This document shows, in pieces, positions 23,047-30,546 of a stretch of DNA of 35,944 nt. The first letter of the stretch is position 1, and each line of letters starts with the position of its first letter. Under the pieces are notes generated by a model. The model was given only the letters and a program-made list of their open reading frames with translations, did no database searches and had not been told where the DNA came from. Source of the DNA: Clostridia bacterium. Its GTDB lineage: Bacteria > Bacillota > Clostridia > Oscillospirales > Acutalibacteraceae. Location of the stretch: positions 1 to 35,944 of the forward strand of contig JAGASD010000042.1 of assembly GCA_017621885.1 (NCBI GenBank), written 5' to 3'. Both the position numbers and the translations under genes were made by a program.

Positions 23047-23868
23047 TTATTTATTCTCCCTTTGTCTTATTTTCATTCTTTGCCAGTTGATGTAGCCGTA
23101 GATGTCATTTATAAAAAATGCGGCGAAGCATACTACAACGGAGAGGTAGCGGATATCTTGTGTGCTTGCCATTATCCAGAGAATAATCAGAACAATGTCG
23201 TTTGATGCGTAAGCCAGCGCAAAATACGGACTCCTTCGGGCGGTGAGATACACGGCAACAAAGCTTGTTGTGACGGATATTGTGCTTGGTATGAGGTTTG
23301 CGGTGTTAAAGTGCTTTAATATAAAATAAAACAAAACGGTGATTATAGCTGTAATAAAGCACAGAAAAACCAGCTCTTTTTTTCTGACATTATTGACTTT
23401 AACCTCGGATTTATTATCTTTGTACGGGTTTTTTAACCACGATATTAATGCAAAAACAGACATAGGCATTGTCATGCCCGGATATGTAACCATTTCACCG
23501 TAATAATTGAAGCTATATGAGATTATTCCGTAAAGCAAGCTGAACAAAACCATAAGAATTTGTCCTATGGGGTTGCCTTTTTCAAGCTTCCTTTTGTAAA
23601 TCGGATAATTAACACCCATACCGATAAATCCGATAATTCCGATTATAATACCAAGTACGGTAAGGAGAGCTGTTCCGCCGATAACCTGCATTGAAAGGCA
23701 CATTCCGAGGCCTGCAATAAGAGATGAAATAATACCGAAAGTATAAGTAAATACGGTTGCAGGCATTTTTGCTTTTGCATCAAGCTTACGAAGTGCGACG
23801 ATTTTTGAATCGTTCTTTGGTGCGTACTCCTTTGCAATTGATTCTGCATAAATTTTGTCTGTGTTCAT
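23047..23868 (-). CDS. two-domain membrane protein: small-reductase-like N-domain fused to a PnuC-like transporter
   Basis: Residues 1-95 resemble a small two-helix membrane family of Clostridia sometimes annotated as dihydropteridine reductase: KIYAESIAKEYAPKN, IVALRKLDAKAK, TYTFGIISSLIAGLGM and GVNYPIYKRKLEKG. From about residue 98 the sequence changes to a PnuC-like transporter: GQILMVLFSLLYGIISYSF, a hydrophobic series, and the signature end FINDIYGYINWQRMK. PnuC proteins take up nicotinamide riboside or mononucleotide. A normal PnuC has about 220-250 residues; only about 175 are present, so the first helices seem replaced by the N-domain. AGGAGGT upstream supports the ATG at 23868. No stop or frame change separates the parts. 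A vitamin B3-type substrate is inference. Confidence 0.75.
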   Translation of the reverse strand: MNTDKIYAESIAKEYAPKNDSKIVALRKLDAKAKMPATVFTYTFGIISSLIAGLGMCLSMQVIGGTALLTVLGIIIGIIGFIGMGVNYPIYKRKLEKGNPIGQILMVLFSLLYGIISYSFNYYGEMVTYPGMTMPMSVFALISWLKNPYKDNKSEVKVNNVRKKELVFLCFITAIITVLFYFILKHFNTANLIPSTISVTTSFVAVYLTARRSPYFALAYASNDIVLIILWIMASTQDIRYLSVVVCFAAFFINDIYGYINWQRMKIRQRENK

Positions 23869-23961
23869 CTTGTGAACCTCCTTTTGTATTTTACAACATT
23901 ATTGTAAGCACAAAAGAAAACAATCTGAACAACACGTTTTTTGAAAACTGTTGATTTCTGC

Positions 23962-24183
23962 TTATGAAAATACGGTTTTCTTTTTATCTCCGCTTTTGCC
24001 CGGCGGCAGCGAAATCAATGCACCGCCAAGACAGATTACCGCGCCGAGTATAAACCGGAGGAGAGTGTATCTGTAGCAAAGGTATTGCATATGGAAAAAA
24101 TAAAGACCCACAACGGATAAAGCAATACCCAAAATCAAAAATATAACGTTTAAAATGGTTTGGTTTTTAGCTTGCTTTTTCAT
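23962..24183 (-). CDS. small two-helix membrane protein
   Basis: A 73-residue protein: basic N-terminus MKKQAKNQ, a first hydrophobic helix (about 11-31), a short polar stretch with Cys and Tyr, a second helix (about 43-60) and a basic tail (SGDKKKT). It is a typical small inner-membrane hypothetical; no family is recognised. An AAAGGCGCGG sequence precedes the ATG and an extended -10 promoter lies just upstream. It is upstream of the PnuC-fusion gene by 93 bp on the same strand. Confidence 0.6.
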   Translation of the reverse strand: MKKQAKNQTILNVIFLILGIALSVVGLYFFHMQYLCYRYTLLRFILGAVICLGGALISLPPGKSGDKKKTVFS

Positions 24184-24217
24184 AAAACCGCGCCTTTGCC
24201 GATTATTTAACGGTGTG

Positions 24218-24246
24218 ATTATATCATAAACCGTCAGAATTTTCTA
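24218..24246 (-). promoter_or_regulatory. extended -10 promoter of the small membrane protein gene
   Basis: Minus-strand TATAAT (24218-24223) preceded by TGA, with TAGAAA (24241-24246) 17 nt upstream. Confidence 0.55.
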
Positions 24247-24286
24247 TAGATGATTAAAGGAAAAAAATATATATCAAAAAGTGCTT

Positions 24287-24949
24287 TTATTGCAACAGCT
24301 TAAAACTGTTTTTCTTAAACTCAATCAACCCGTCGTCACGCATTTTACACAATTCGTTTGACATAGCGCTACGGTCAACCGACAAAAAGTCGGCTAACTG
24401 TTGGCGGTTGAAGGGAATTGTGAAGCTTGCACTGTTTTGGGATTTTGCTTCCTCTGATAAATACGAAATCAGTTTTTCGCGCGTTGTGCGTTTAGAAATA
24501 TGAACTATTTTCTGCACCAGCTTTCTGTTCTTTTCTGAAATTGCAAAAAACATATTCTGCACAACAATTGAATGAAAACGGCAAGCAGACGGACACGTTG
24601 TGATAACCCGTCTGACATCGAAAAAAATAACTGCGCTGTCTTCAATTGCAACAACGTCGTTAATAAGTGTACTGCCTTCGGGAGATACGTATGCTTCTCC
24701 GAACAGCTCACCAACGGTGATTTCAGCGAGAATGCTGCGGTTACCCCAATAATCATCCTTCTGAACGTGCAGTCTTCCTTCAAGAGTAACAGCAATATCG
24801 TTTATATGCTCACCCTGACGGAAAACATATTCGCCCTTTTTATATGTGAAAAGCCTTGCACCGAGGCACGATAGCATAGAGCTGATTTCATCATCACCAA
24901 CACCTGCAAACAGCTTTGATTTTTTGAGAATCGAAATATAATTTTTCAT
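24287..24949 (-). CDS. Crp/Fnr-family transcription regulator
   Basis: A 220-residue regulator: cyclic-nucleotide-binding-like beta-roll (about 1-120, with YVFRQGEHINDIAVTLEGRL and GELFGEAYVS), dimerisation helix (about 120-145) and winged helix (about 150-215) with the recognition segment NRQQLADFLSVDRSAMSNEL. Cys occurs at several places (SCLGAR, TTCPSACRF) but no Fnr-type N-terminal Fe-S motif is present. It is divergent from a ferredoxin gene and a GTTGT-N4-ACAAC palindrome lies between them. This pairing resembles HcpR-type regulators of Clostridia that control hcp and a ferredoxin-like gene under nitrosative stress; no hcp gene is in the window, so the effector is unknown. Confidence 0.88.
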   Translation of the reverse strand: MKNYISILKKSKLFAGVGDDEISSMLSCLGARLFTYKKGEYVFRQGEHINDIAVTLEGRLHVQKDDYWGNRSILAEITVGELFGEAYVSPEGSTLINDVVAIEDSAVIFFDVRRVITTCPSACRFHSIVVQNMFFAISEKNRKLVQKIVHISKRTTREKLISYLSEEAKSQNSASFTIPFNRQQLADFLSVDRSAMSNELCKMRDDGLIEFKKNSFKLLQ

Positions 24950-24964
24950 AAAACATCACTTTCT

Positions 24965-25006
24965 GTTGTAAAAACAACCGATTTGTTGCATTTGTTATAT
25001 TATAAT
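24965..25006 (+). promoter_or_regulatory. Crp/Fnr operator and class-II promoter of the ferredoxin gene
   Basis: The perfect palindrome GTTGT-AAAA-ACAAC spans 24965-24978 (centre 24971.5). TATAAT at 25001-25006 predicts a start near 25013, placing the operator at about -41.5, where Crp-type activators contact polymerase. No -35 box matches at the right spacing (CCGATT), as expected for an activator-dependent promoter. Confidence 0.65.
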
Positions 25007-25022
25007 CATAATACAAAATCAA
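24994..25022 (-). promoter_or_regulatory. possible promoter of the Crp/Fnr gene
   Basis: Minus-strand TTGATT (25017-25022), 17 nt, TATAAC (24994-24999). The start would be near 24987, so the palindrome at 24965-24978 lies just downstream of it, a repressing position (autoregulation). Confidence 0.5.
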
Positions 25023-25037
25023 GGGAGGATGATTTTC

Positions 25038-25733
25038 ATGATAAGAAAAATCATTAAAATAGATGAAGAAAAATGTAACGGATGCGGTGCTTGTGCCACT
25101 GCTTGTCACGAGGGTGCAATTGAAATGATAAACGGCAAGGCGAGGCTCACACGTGAAGATTATTGCGACGGTCTCGGGGATTGCCTGCCCGCTTGTCCGA
25201 CCGGTGCCATAGCATTTGAAGAGAGGGAGGCACCTGCTTATGATGAATCCGCTGTGCTTTTTGCAAAGGAAAAGAAAAACAGACCCTTACCTTGCGGTTG
25301 CCCCGGCACACAGTCAAAGGCGATTAACAGAAATTCCTGCAAATCCGATGAACCTGCAATCAGCGTAAGCAGCCGGCTTTCCCAATGGCCTGTGCAGATA
25401 AAGCTTGTGCCCGTAAATGCACCGTATTTTGACGGCGCAAATCTTTTGGTGGCGGCAGATTGCTCGGCCTTTTCTTACGGTAACTTCCATAATGATTTCA
25501 TTCGTAACCATATCACGCTCATCGGTTGCCCTAAGCTTGACAGCGTGGATTATTCAGACAAGCTCACCGCCGTTATTGCCAACAATAATATAAAAAGCGT
25601 AACTGTGGTAAGAATGGAGGTTCCTTGTTGCGGCGGCATAGAGCACGCGGTAAAAAAAGCTCTGCAGGCAAGCGGTAAATTTATTCCGTGGCGGGTTGTT
25701 ACCATTTCCACAGACGGCAGAGTTTTAGATTGA
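25038..25733 (+). CDS. two-cluster ferredoxin with C-terminal Cys-rich domain
   Basis: A 231-residue protein beginning with a ferredoxin domain (1-65): CNGCGACATAC followed by a downstream Cys pattern, and CDGLGDCLPACP, enough for two 4Fe-4S clusters. A linker with CGCPG follows, then a C-terminal domain (about 110-231) with VAADCSAF, LIGCPKLD and VPCCGG. This architecture is a recognised clostridial type often encoded beside Crp-type regulators and hybrid-cluster protein genes. An ATG at 25029 touches the ribosome site GGGAGG (25023-25028); the ATG at 25038 is nine bases away and gives MIRKIIKIDEEKC, so it is chosen. It may carry electrons in a nitrosative or redox stress response; that role is inferred from family and context. 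Confidence 0.88.
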   Translation: MIRKIIKIDEEKCNGCGACATACHEGAIEMINGKARLTREDYCDGLGDCLPACPTGAIAFEEREAPAYDESAVLFAKEKKNRPLPCGCPGTQSKAINRNSCKSDEPAISVSSRLSQWPVQIKLVPVNAPYFDGANLLVAADCSAFSYGNFHNDFIRNHITLIGCPKLDSVDYSDKLTAVIANNNIKSVTVVRMEVPCCGGIEHAVKKALQASGKFIPWRVVTISTDGRVLD

Positions 25734-25950
25734 TAAAAATGTATTTGCCCTTTTCGACGCTGCGTTCAATACCGCTGTTGTTGAACATAACAAGCAGCCG
25801 GCCGTCTGCGGTTTTGTTTACAAACCAATGCACACCACCGTTTACCGCCCCACGGCTCGTAGTAAATACCGAAAGAACCGTTTTTTGTTCTTGCCATACT
25901 AACCAAAAAGCTTTACTGCATAATGCAAAGCAAGGAGCAGATTTCGACAT
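25734..25950 (-). pseudogene. possible remnant of a larger enzyme gene
   Basis: An open minus-strand frame contains GGVHWFVNKTADGRLLVM and FNNSGIERSVEKG, a well-structured stretch that reads like the beta-sandwich tail of a glycoside hydrolase. It has no credible start or ribosome site, and its end runs into the ferredoxin gene on the other strand. It is probably a decayed fragment left by deletion; a chance open frame cannot be excluded. The rest of the 25734-26061 gap holds a 20-bp repeat box and a terminator hairpin. Confidence 0.35.
25911..25930 (+). repeat. 20-bp repeat box, copy 1
   Basis: CTTTACTGCATAATGCAAAG. The first 13 bases and final AAAG are shared with copies at 29051-29070 and 31717-31736. 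The ends CTTT/AAAG are complementary. A hairpin terminator follows directly. Confidence 0.7.
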
Positions 25951-25964
25951 CTGCTCCTTACGAT
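25932..25964 (+). terminator. terminator behind the ferredoxin/remnant region
   Basis: AAGGAGCAGAT (25932-25942) pairs perfectly with ATCTGCTCCTT (25949-25959), 6-nt loop, then ACGATTTTT on the plus strand. It could end the ferredoxin transcript about 200 bp behind its stop codon. Confidence 0.75.
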
Positions 25965-26061
25965 TTTTAGTTCAATAAAACGGGATTAAAGCTATACTTA
26001 CAAATCCGTGTTCTATCTGATTTACTTTGTATTTTGTGAATTTAAATTTGTATCAGAAATA

Positions 26062-27699
26062 CTATTTGGAGGTTACGTCACAATACTTACCGATGATGAA
26101 CCTTATTTCCGGGGATTGCAGCTTCTCTCCGTGAACGGTTATATCTTCGAGCTCAACCTGAACTGTGTTTGTATCGCTGTTGGTACCTGCAATTTTCGGA
26201 CTCATATATGAAGTGTAAGAAATATTTCTGAAAACGATATTTTTCATTTCAAAATTCTCTGCTTGTTCATCATAAATCTTCACAAGCATCGGTCTGCCTT
26301 CATCACGGAATATCTCAATGTTTTCAAAAAGAACTCCGTCAATACTGCCTGCGGTCTGCTCTGCGACAACAACAAGTGAGCCGATTCTGTCGTTATCCCA
26401 TATACCGTCACGGTAAATTACGGCACAGTCGCGGAAGGTTACATCGGAAATTTTCTTGTTGACCTCGCCTGTGATGCCGAAGCATCTTGCATACCCACCC
26501 CAGGCAATGCAGTTTGTGAATGTGATGTTTTTGCTGTCCATTGTACCGCCGAGGGCCTTTACCTCGAAGGTATCATCTGCCACTCTTGCAAAGCAGTTAT
26601 CAACGGTTACGTTGTGGCTGTTGCAGATTGCAAAGCCGTCGCAGTTGCCGCGGTTGCCGATGATATCAACGTTGTCAATGCTGACATCGCTACAGCAATA
26701 TGATATAAATGACCATTCGGGCGAATTTATGATTTTTACATCGCTGACATTTACATTGCTGCAGTTAGTGAATACGACGCCTCTTCTTTCGCGTCTGTCA
26801 AGGCGGGTCATATCTATTACGCCTCTGCCCGTAAGGGTTATATTTTTACAGTTGTAAAAATTTATAAACGGATACCTTGTAAGACCTATGGAGTTATTTC
26901 CGGGTGCAGTAGGCTCAAAATATTTGTTTTCATCCTCAGCGCATTCAATATCATAAAGGTGGTTTGCAATCACGTAAGCCCCTTCGCGAAGATAAATAAC
27001 CAGATTATTGTGTGCAACGAGGTTGACATAGTCGTACTGATACACACCCTTATCAAGAACCCAGACATTATCCTCTCCGTATTCCTCTATATATGCCGCA
27101 ATCTCTTTGTCCTCATCAACCTTTTCGCGTACCATAAGCGTGTAGCCGTAATATTGGTTTGCATCGTTAAAAAGGAACGTATAGATTCCTGTTTTGTTGA
27201 TTGATGCTGTTACGGTGTTGTTTCTGCACTGTGCCTTTACACCGTGTGATTCAGGTAACACAACGGCATTTTCAAGCACAACGTCAGCACCCGTTATCTC
27301 AATGTTGAATGAAAACTCTTCGCTTGAATCAACATAAATTTCAGAGAAGGAGTGGAGAGTGCCCGTATCGTCAGCACGTATGAAAACCACCGAGGCATAA
27401 ACGGGGATTTTCTCTCCGCTTACCTTTGCGGTGTAATAGGGAGATATTGTTATGCCGTTTATGTCGTCATATCCGCCTGACTGCACATATTCGGGCAGCT
27501 GAGCCGAGGCTCTTCCTACAAGCTCCTGCTCGGTAAGCCCGGCCTCCTCAAGAGTGATTATTGCCTCATCCGGATATTCAAGATACGAAAAATCAAAATT
27601 CTCACTTTCGGGATAAATCGTTGCAGGGAACAACAGATTTGAACAAAAAAATGTAACGGTTGTGATAATTGAAAATAAAACTTTAATGATAGCTTGCAT
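26062..27699 (-). CDS. GH28-like parallel beta-helix protein (polygalacturonase-related)
   Basis: A 545-residue protein with an N-terminal hydrophobic signal or anchor (about 3-27), a beta-sandwich-like region (about 85-190) and a right-handed beta-helix (about 210-510) in which repeats of the type NCxNVxI recur (FYNCKNITLTGRGVIDM, FTNCSNVNVSDVKI). The GH28-type catalytic region is partly kept: NCDGF (residues 352-356, for NTDGF) and ADDTFEVK (D375, D376). The His of the GHG motif is not evident (CFGITGE instead). It is probably an extracellular glycan-active enzyme of the GH28/GH49/GH110 pectin-lyase-fold group; the substrate is open. GGGAGG stands before the ATG at 27699, with a strong promoter further up. 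Confidence 0.78.
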   Translation of the reverse strand: MQAIIKVLFSIITTVTFFCSNLLFPATIYPESENFDFSYLEYPDEAIITLEEAGLTEQELVGRASAQLPEYVQSGGYDDINGITISPYYTAKVSGEKIPVYASVVFIRADDTGTLHSFSEIYVDSSEEFSFNIEITGADVVLENAVVLPESHGVKAQCRNNTVTASINKTGIYTFLFNDANQYYGYTLMVREKVDEDKEIAAYIEEYGEDNVWVLDKGVYQYDYVNLVAHNNLVIYLREGAYVIANHLYDIECAEDENKYFEPTAPGNNSIGLTRYPFINFYNCKNITLTGRGVIDMTRLDRRERRGVVFTNCSNVNVSDVKIINSPEWSFISYCCSDVSIDNVDIIGNRGNCDGFAICNSHNVTVDNCFARVADDTFEVKALGGTMDSKNITFTNCIAWGGYARCFGITGEVNKKISDVTFRDCAVIYRDGIWDNDRIGSLVVVAEQTAGSIDGVLFENIEIFRDEGRPMLVKIYDEQAENFEMKNIVFRNISYTSYMSPKIAGTNSDTNTVQVELEDITVHGEKLQSPEIRFIIGKYCDVTSK

Positions 27700-27713
27700 T
27701 GAATTGCCTCCCT

Positions 27714-27729
27714 TATATTCCGGAATATA
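27714..27729. promoter_or_regulatory. perfect 16-bp palindrome in the GH28-like gene leader
   Basis: TATATTCCGGAATATA lies between the promoter and the ribosome site, about 15 bp before the start codon. A second inverted pair, AACGATA (27747-27753) and TATCGTT (27785-27791), covers the predicted transcription start. Both are candidate operator sites. Confidence 0.45.
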
Positions 27730-27797
27730 TGATTCCTGAGTCAGATAACGATAAGCCGTATTTTGATGATTGCTGCATAATCTGTATCGTTTTGATA

Positions 27798-27826
27798 ATT
27801 ATACTATAAATTACAAGCAAAATCAA
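27798..27826 (-). promoter_or_regulatory. promoter of the GH28-like gene
   Basis: Minus-strand TTGATT (27821-27826), 17 nt, TATAAT (27798-27803), giving a leader of about 90 nt. Confidence 0.7.
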
Positions 27827-27829
27827 TGA

Positions 27830-28086
27830 TGATATTCCGTTTCTTCTTTGAAAGCACGCTTTAATTCTGAACAGTAGCTCAACAAATTGGGATAAATTAA
27901 ATTTATATTCCGATAATTTTTCTTATTTCTTTTGCACTGACAGCATTAAGACTGCAATTCTGTGAAACGGAGATATGTGACGGATAGTATGAACATCAAA
28001 ATTAAAGTAGGAATCTTTTACAAAATAATCATCAAAAAGCCTTGCATTTCCACAGCTACATATATTAAAAAAGCTTTTGTTAATTT
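27830..28086. other. intergenic stretch without recognised features
   Basis: AT-rich sequence between the GH28-like promoter and the end of the transglutaminase-like gene. Open frames here are short and lack ribosome sites, and no hairpin terminator of good quality was seen for the upstream gene, so read-through into the GH28-like gene is possible. Confidence 0.5.
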
Positions 28087-28959
28087 TTATCCTGTAATAT
28101 TTATTTCCGGTATAGCAGAACTAAACTGCTTTCTTCCCGAAAAGGTATTCTCCGACCTTCTGTCAGTTGAATTATCTGCCCAGGTGCTGAGATTTGAAAT
28201 ACAAAATTTCAAAAAACTGTTCATATAAACATCAAAGTTTTCCTGTTTACCGTTAAAGCTGTACCCTTTAACTACAGGCTCTTTGTTTTCTAAAAACAGC
28301 TCTCTTATTTCAAATATATCTAAAAGCTCGCCCTCTTCATCAGTGAACCAGCAGCCAAAGGACGGGTCAAAGGAGCACCATTTATCCTCTTCGGATATGT
28401 AAACCAAGCAAGTGAAATGAGAGCCTGTGAACTCCGAAGATACCATAGCCACAGGAAATGCCTTTATTCCCACAGCCACAAGGCAATCTGCAAAGGCTAT
28501 TGCTCTGTAACGGCAGTTAATGGCACGGTTAAAAGGCTTATCAAAAGAATACTCCAAAATTTCAAGAGTGTCATCATTCAGCATTTTCATTTGCATACCG
28601 CTGTAATATGTGTGCTCTGTAAGCCATTCAAGAATTTGAACAGCTTTATCAAAATCATTGTCAGCAGTTGCTATATCGGACAAATTATATTTTTCATTAA
28701 GCTGTGTATGAAAATCATAGGACTTTATGATTTTATCAAGCTCCGTTTCTGTAAGCTCCGTATCCTCTGAAGCCATATCCTTAATACATACAGGCTCTTT
28801 TAACAGTGCTTCTTCATAATCCATTTCAGAAACATATTCAGCATATTTTTCACTGCTGAATTGCACGATAATTCTATCGATTAAATCAAATCTCAGATTA
28901 ACAACAACGAGAATTACAACTACTAAACCTATAATAATCGGGATTTTAAACTTTTTCAT
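28087..28959 (-). CDS. membrane-anchored transglutaminase-like cysteine protease-fold protein
   Basis: A 290-residue protein with one N-terminal membrane helix (about 7-25) and an extracytoplasmic transglutaminase-like domain. The catalytic triad is visible: Cys in AINCRYRAIAFADCL, His in SEFTGSHFTCLVYI and Asp in WCSFDPSF. Domains of this fold in Firmicutes act as peptidases or cross-linking enzymes on extracellular substrates; which one cannot be told. GAGGGGGG precedes the ATG at 28959 by about six bases. A TATAAT at 29001-29006 (minus) could be its -10 box, with a poor -35. It precedes the GH28-like gene but about 390 bp separate them. Confidence 0.82.
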   Translation of the reverse strand: MKKFKIPIIIGLVVVILVVVNLRFDLIDRIIVQFSSEKYAEYVSEMDYEEALLKEPVCIKDMASEDTELTETELDKIIKSYDFHTQLNEKYNLSDIATADNDFDKAVQILEWLTEHTYYSGMQMKMLNDDTLEILEYSFDKPFNRAINCRYRAIAFADCLVAVGIKAFPVAMVSSEFTGSHFTCLVYISEEDKWCSFDPSFGCWFTDEEGELLDIFEIRELFLENKEPVVKGYSFNGKQENFDVYMNSFLKFCISNLSTWADNSTDRRSENTFSGRKQFSSAIPEINITG

Positions 28960-29050
28960 TTTTGCCCCCCTCGTCTCGTAAAAACCTTATTTTCAAAATT
29001 ATTATACTATATTTTCCATGACATTTCTACAGTTACATACATATAAAAAA

Positions 29051-29070
29051 CTTTACTGCATAAATCAAAG
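29051..29070 (+). repeat. 20-bp repeat box, copy 2
   Basis: CTTTACTGCATAAATCAAAG, same head and tail as the copies at 25911 and 31717. Here it lies immediately behind the stop codon of the 49-residue gene (minus strand) and no hairpin follows on the plus strand. Confidence 0.7.
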
Positions 29071-29079
29071 AAAAGGAAC

Positions 29080-29229
29080 TTACCAGTTGTCGTCTTGTTG
29101 CTCTTCTTCCTCTCTGAGATATTCACTGTCATCCCAGTTATAAACATATTCCCCACGGTCAATACTGAACCCATCCCGTTCAATATTCTCGTAGTCACCC
29201 GATTCATAATTAAAACACCATTTTGACAT
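29080..29229 (-). CDS. 49-residue acidic microprotein coupled to the HTH/ankyrin-like gene
   Basis: The frame from ATG 29229 to TAA 29080 reads MSKWCFNYESGDYEN.., then GFSIDRGEYVYNWDD.., ending EEEEQQDDNW. Roughly one third of the residues are Asp or Glu, with four Trp and five Tyr. It starts two bases after the stop of the upstream 417-residue gene, so translation is probably coupled. No family is recognised. A negatively charged, aromatic small protein could act as a binding partner or inhibitor of the upstream DNA-binding protein (DNA-mimic-like); that is speculation. A longer frame over the same place (29007-29207) is considered a shadow because the coupled frame has better context. Confidence 0.65.
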   Translation of the reverse strand: MSKWCFNYESGDYENIERDGFSIDRGEYVYNWDDSEYLREEEEQQDDNW

Positions 29230-29231
29230 AA

Positions 29232-30485
29232 TTAAAACTCCTTGATATGCTCTTTCATATTTCTTATCGCTTCATAAGATTCATTCAATTCTTCTATGAG
29301 AGGTTTTAAAATTGGTGAATTTGATTTTCTCGTAACTTTAGCTATATTAGTTATTATTCCGTCGGACTGTTTTTCTGCATTCAAATTTGAATATAGTGCA
29401 CGAAAAATAACAATGTCACCATTTTCGTAAAAATCAAAATCCCGTTGACAAGTCTCAATCCAAACATCTTTCATATATTCCACAGCATATCGCTCATCAT
29501 TCTTGACAGATAAAATCAATTCATGAAGTTTCTTGTAGGTCTGCTTATTGTACTTAATCGCCTTCTTCAACGCAGTTTCTGCAAATGAAGAATTTGTACT
29601 GATAAGAAAATCCAGAAGCTTTGATATATACGGAAACACAAATGTATGCACTCTTTTGATACCATCTTTGTATTTCATTTCATCTCGGATACCAAAAGAA
29701 TCTGTAAAATAATCAAGAATACTATCATCAGAATTTGCAATATGTTTAACCATTCTTTCGTTATAACAACCATCAAAATCAGGATGTGCACCTGACAGAT
29801 AATGGGCTTTGAAATAGAGCTGAGGATTTTCCCTTGCACGAAGATTATTCAGCATTTCAATATCATTGTTATCCGCTGCAAGAGAAATCAACTTGATACG
29901 CAATTCATCTTCGGTTTTCAATTTACCTTCCAAACCGAAATCAATATTTTCAAATTTTCTCCGTTCTATAGATGTTCCTGCTCCGAATGTCTGAATATAA
30001 TCATTATCTTTTCTACTGTCAAACCAAATATATTCGTTATCCATCAAATACTTTATAAAATCGTAGTTTCCAAATTCAATAGCATAATCAAGAACTGTCT
30101 TGCAATATTCGTCTGAATTAAGTACAAGCTTGTCTGCACGATTGATATATTCTTCCCATTCTTTAGGATTCCTTGAACATGCAATAGAATAGTTTGTTAC
30201 TCTATTACTGATAGGAACACTACACTCGCCGGCACTTAAAATCTGTTCGCAGGAAACTCCAAGCAAATCAGTAAAATAAGGAAAATCATAGGTCTGAATT
30301 GCTTTCCTTCCTTTGATGATCTGTGATAAACGGTTTGCCATACTGCTTACCGCATCGTCTGTTACCACGCCTCCCGAAAGGCTTATATATTCACGACAAA
30401 AGGCTCTTCGTGATTCATATTTATTATCAATTATATTTGCAAGATATTGTCCTACCTTTTCGTTATTTTTCTCCACCTTAAACAC
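29232..30485 (-). CDS. HTH protein with ankyrin-like helical C-terminus
   Basis: A 417-residue cytoplasmic protein. Residues 8-85 look like an XRE/lambda-repressor-type HTH (VGQYLANIIDNKYESRRAF, then MANRLSQIIKGRKAIQTYD and FTDLLGVSCEQIL). The remainder is all-helical, with ankyrin-like units such as VLDYAIEFGNYDFIKYLMDN and LISLAADNNDIEMLNNLRA. GTG at 30485 follows AGGAG by about ten bases. Similar HTH-plus-repeat proteins of Clostridia have no assigned role. It is followed by a coupled acidic microprotein and faces, divergently, an XRE-TPR regulator. A regulator, or the effector part of a small two-component toxin or defence module, are both conceivable. Confidence 0.68.
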   Translation of the reverse strand: MFKVEKNNEKVGQYLANIIDNKYESRRAFCREYISLSGGVVTDDAVSSMANRLSQIIKGRKAIQTYDFPYFTDLLGVSCEQILSAGECSVPISNRVTNYSIACSRNPKEWEEYINRADKLVLNSDEYCKTVLDYAIEFGNYDFIKYLMDNEYIWFDSRKDNDYIQTFGAGTSIERRKFENIDFGLEGKLKTEDELRIKLISLAADNNDIEMLNNLRARENPQLYFKAHYLSGAHPDFDGCYNERMVKHIANSDDSILDYFTDSFGIRDEMKYKDGIKRVHTFVFPYISKLLDFLISTNSSFAETALKKAIKYNKQTYKKLHELILSVKNDERYAVEYMKDVWIETCQRDFDFYENGDIVIFRALYSNLNAEKQSDGIITNIAKVTRKSNSPILKPLIEELNESYEAIRNMKEHIKEF

Positions 30486-30517
30486 CTGCTTACAACTCCT
30501 TTTAGCTTTCTGAAATC

Positions 30518-30546
30518 ATTATACTATTACCGTTTTAAAGCGTCTA
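30518..30546 (-). promoter_or_regulatory. possible promoter of the HTH/ankyrin-like gene
   Basis: Minus-strand TAGACG (30541-30546), 17 nt, TATAAT (30518-30523). Leader about 25 nt. Confidence 0.5.

Noticed and set aside
23869-23961. NAD-type riboswitch before the PnuC-fusion gene
   Set aside because: The 93-bp gap is AT-rich and shows no conserved paired core that I can recognise.
27962-28228. Plus-strand frame of 88 codons
   Set aside because: It overlaps the end of the well-supported transglutaminase-like gene on the other strand and has no ribosome site.
29007-29207. 66-codon minus-strand frame
   Set aside because: It overlaps the 49-residue coupled frame, which has the better start context and a more plausible composition.
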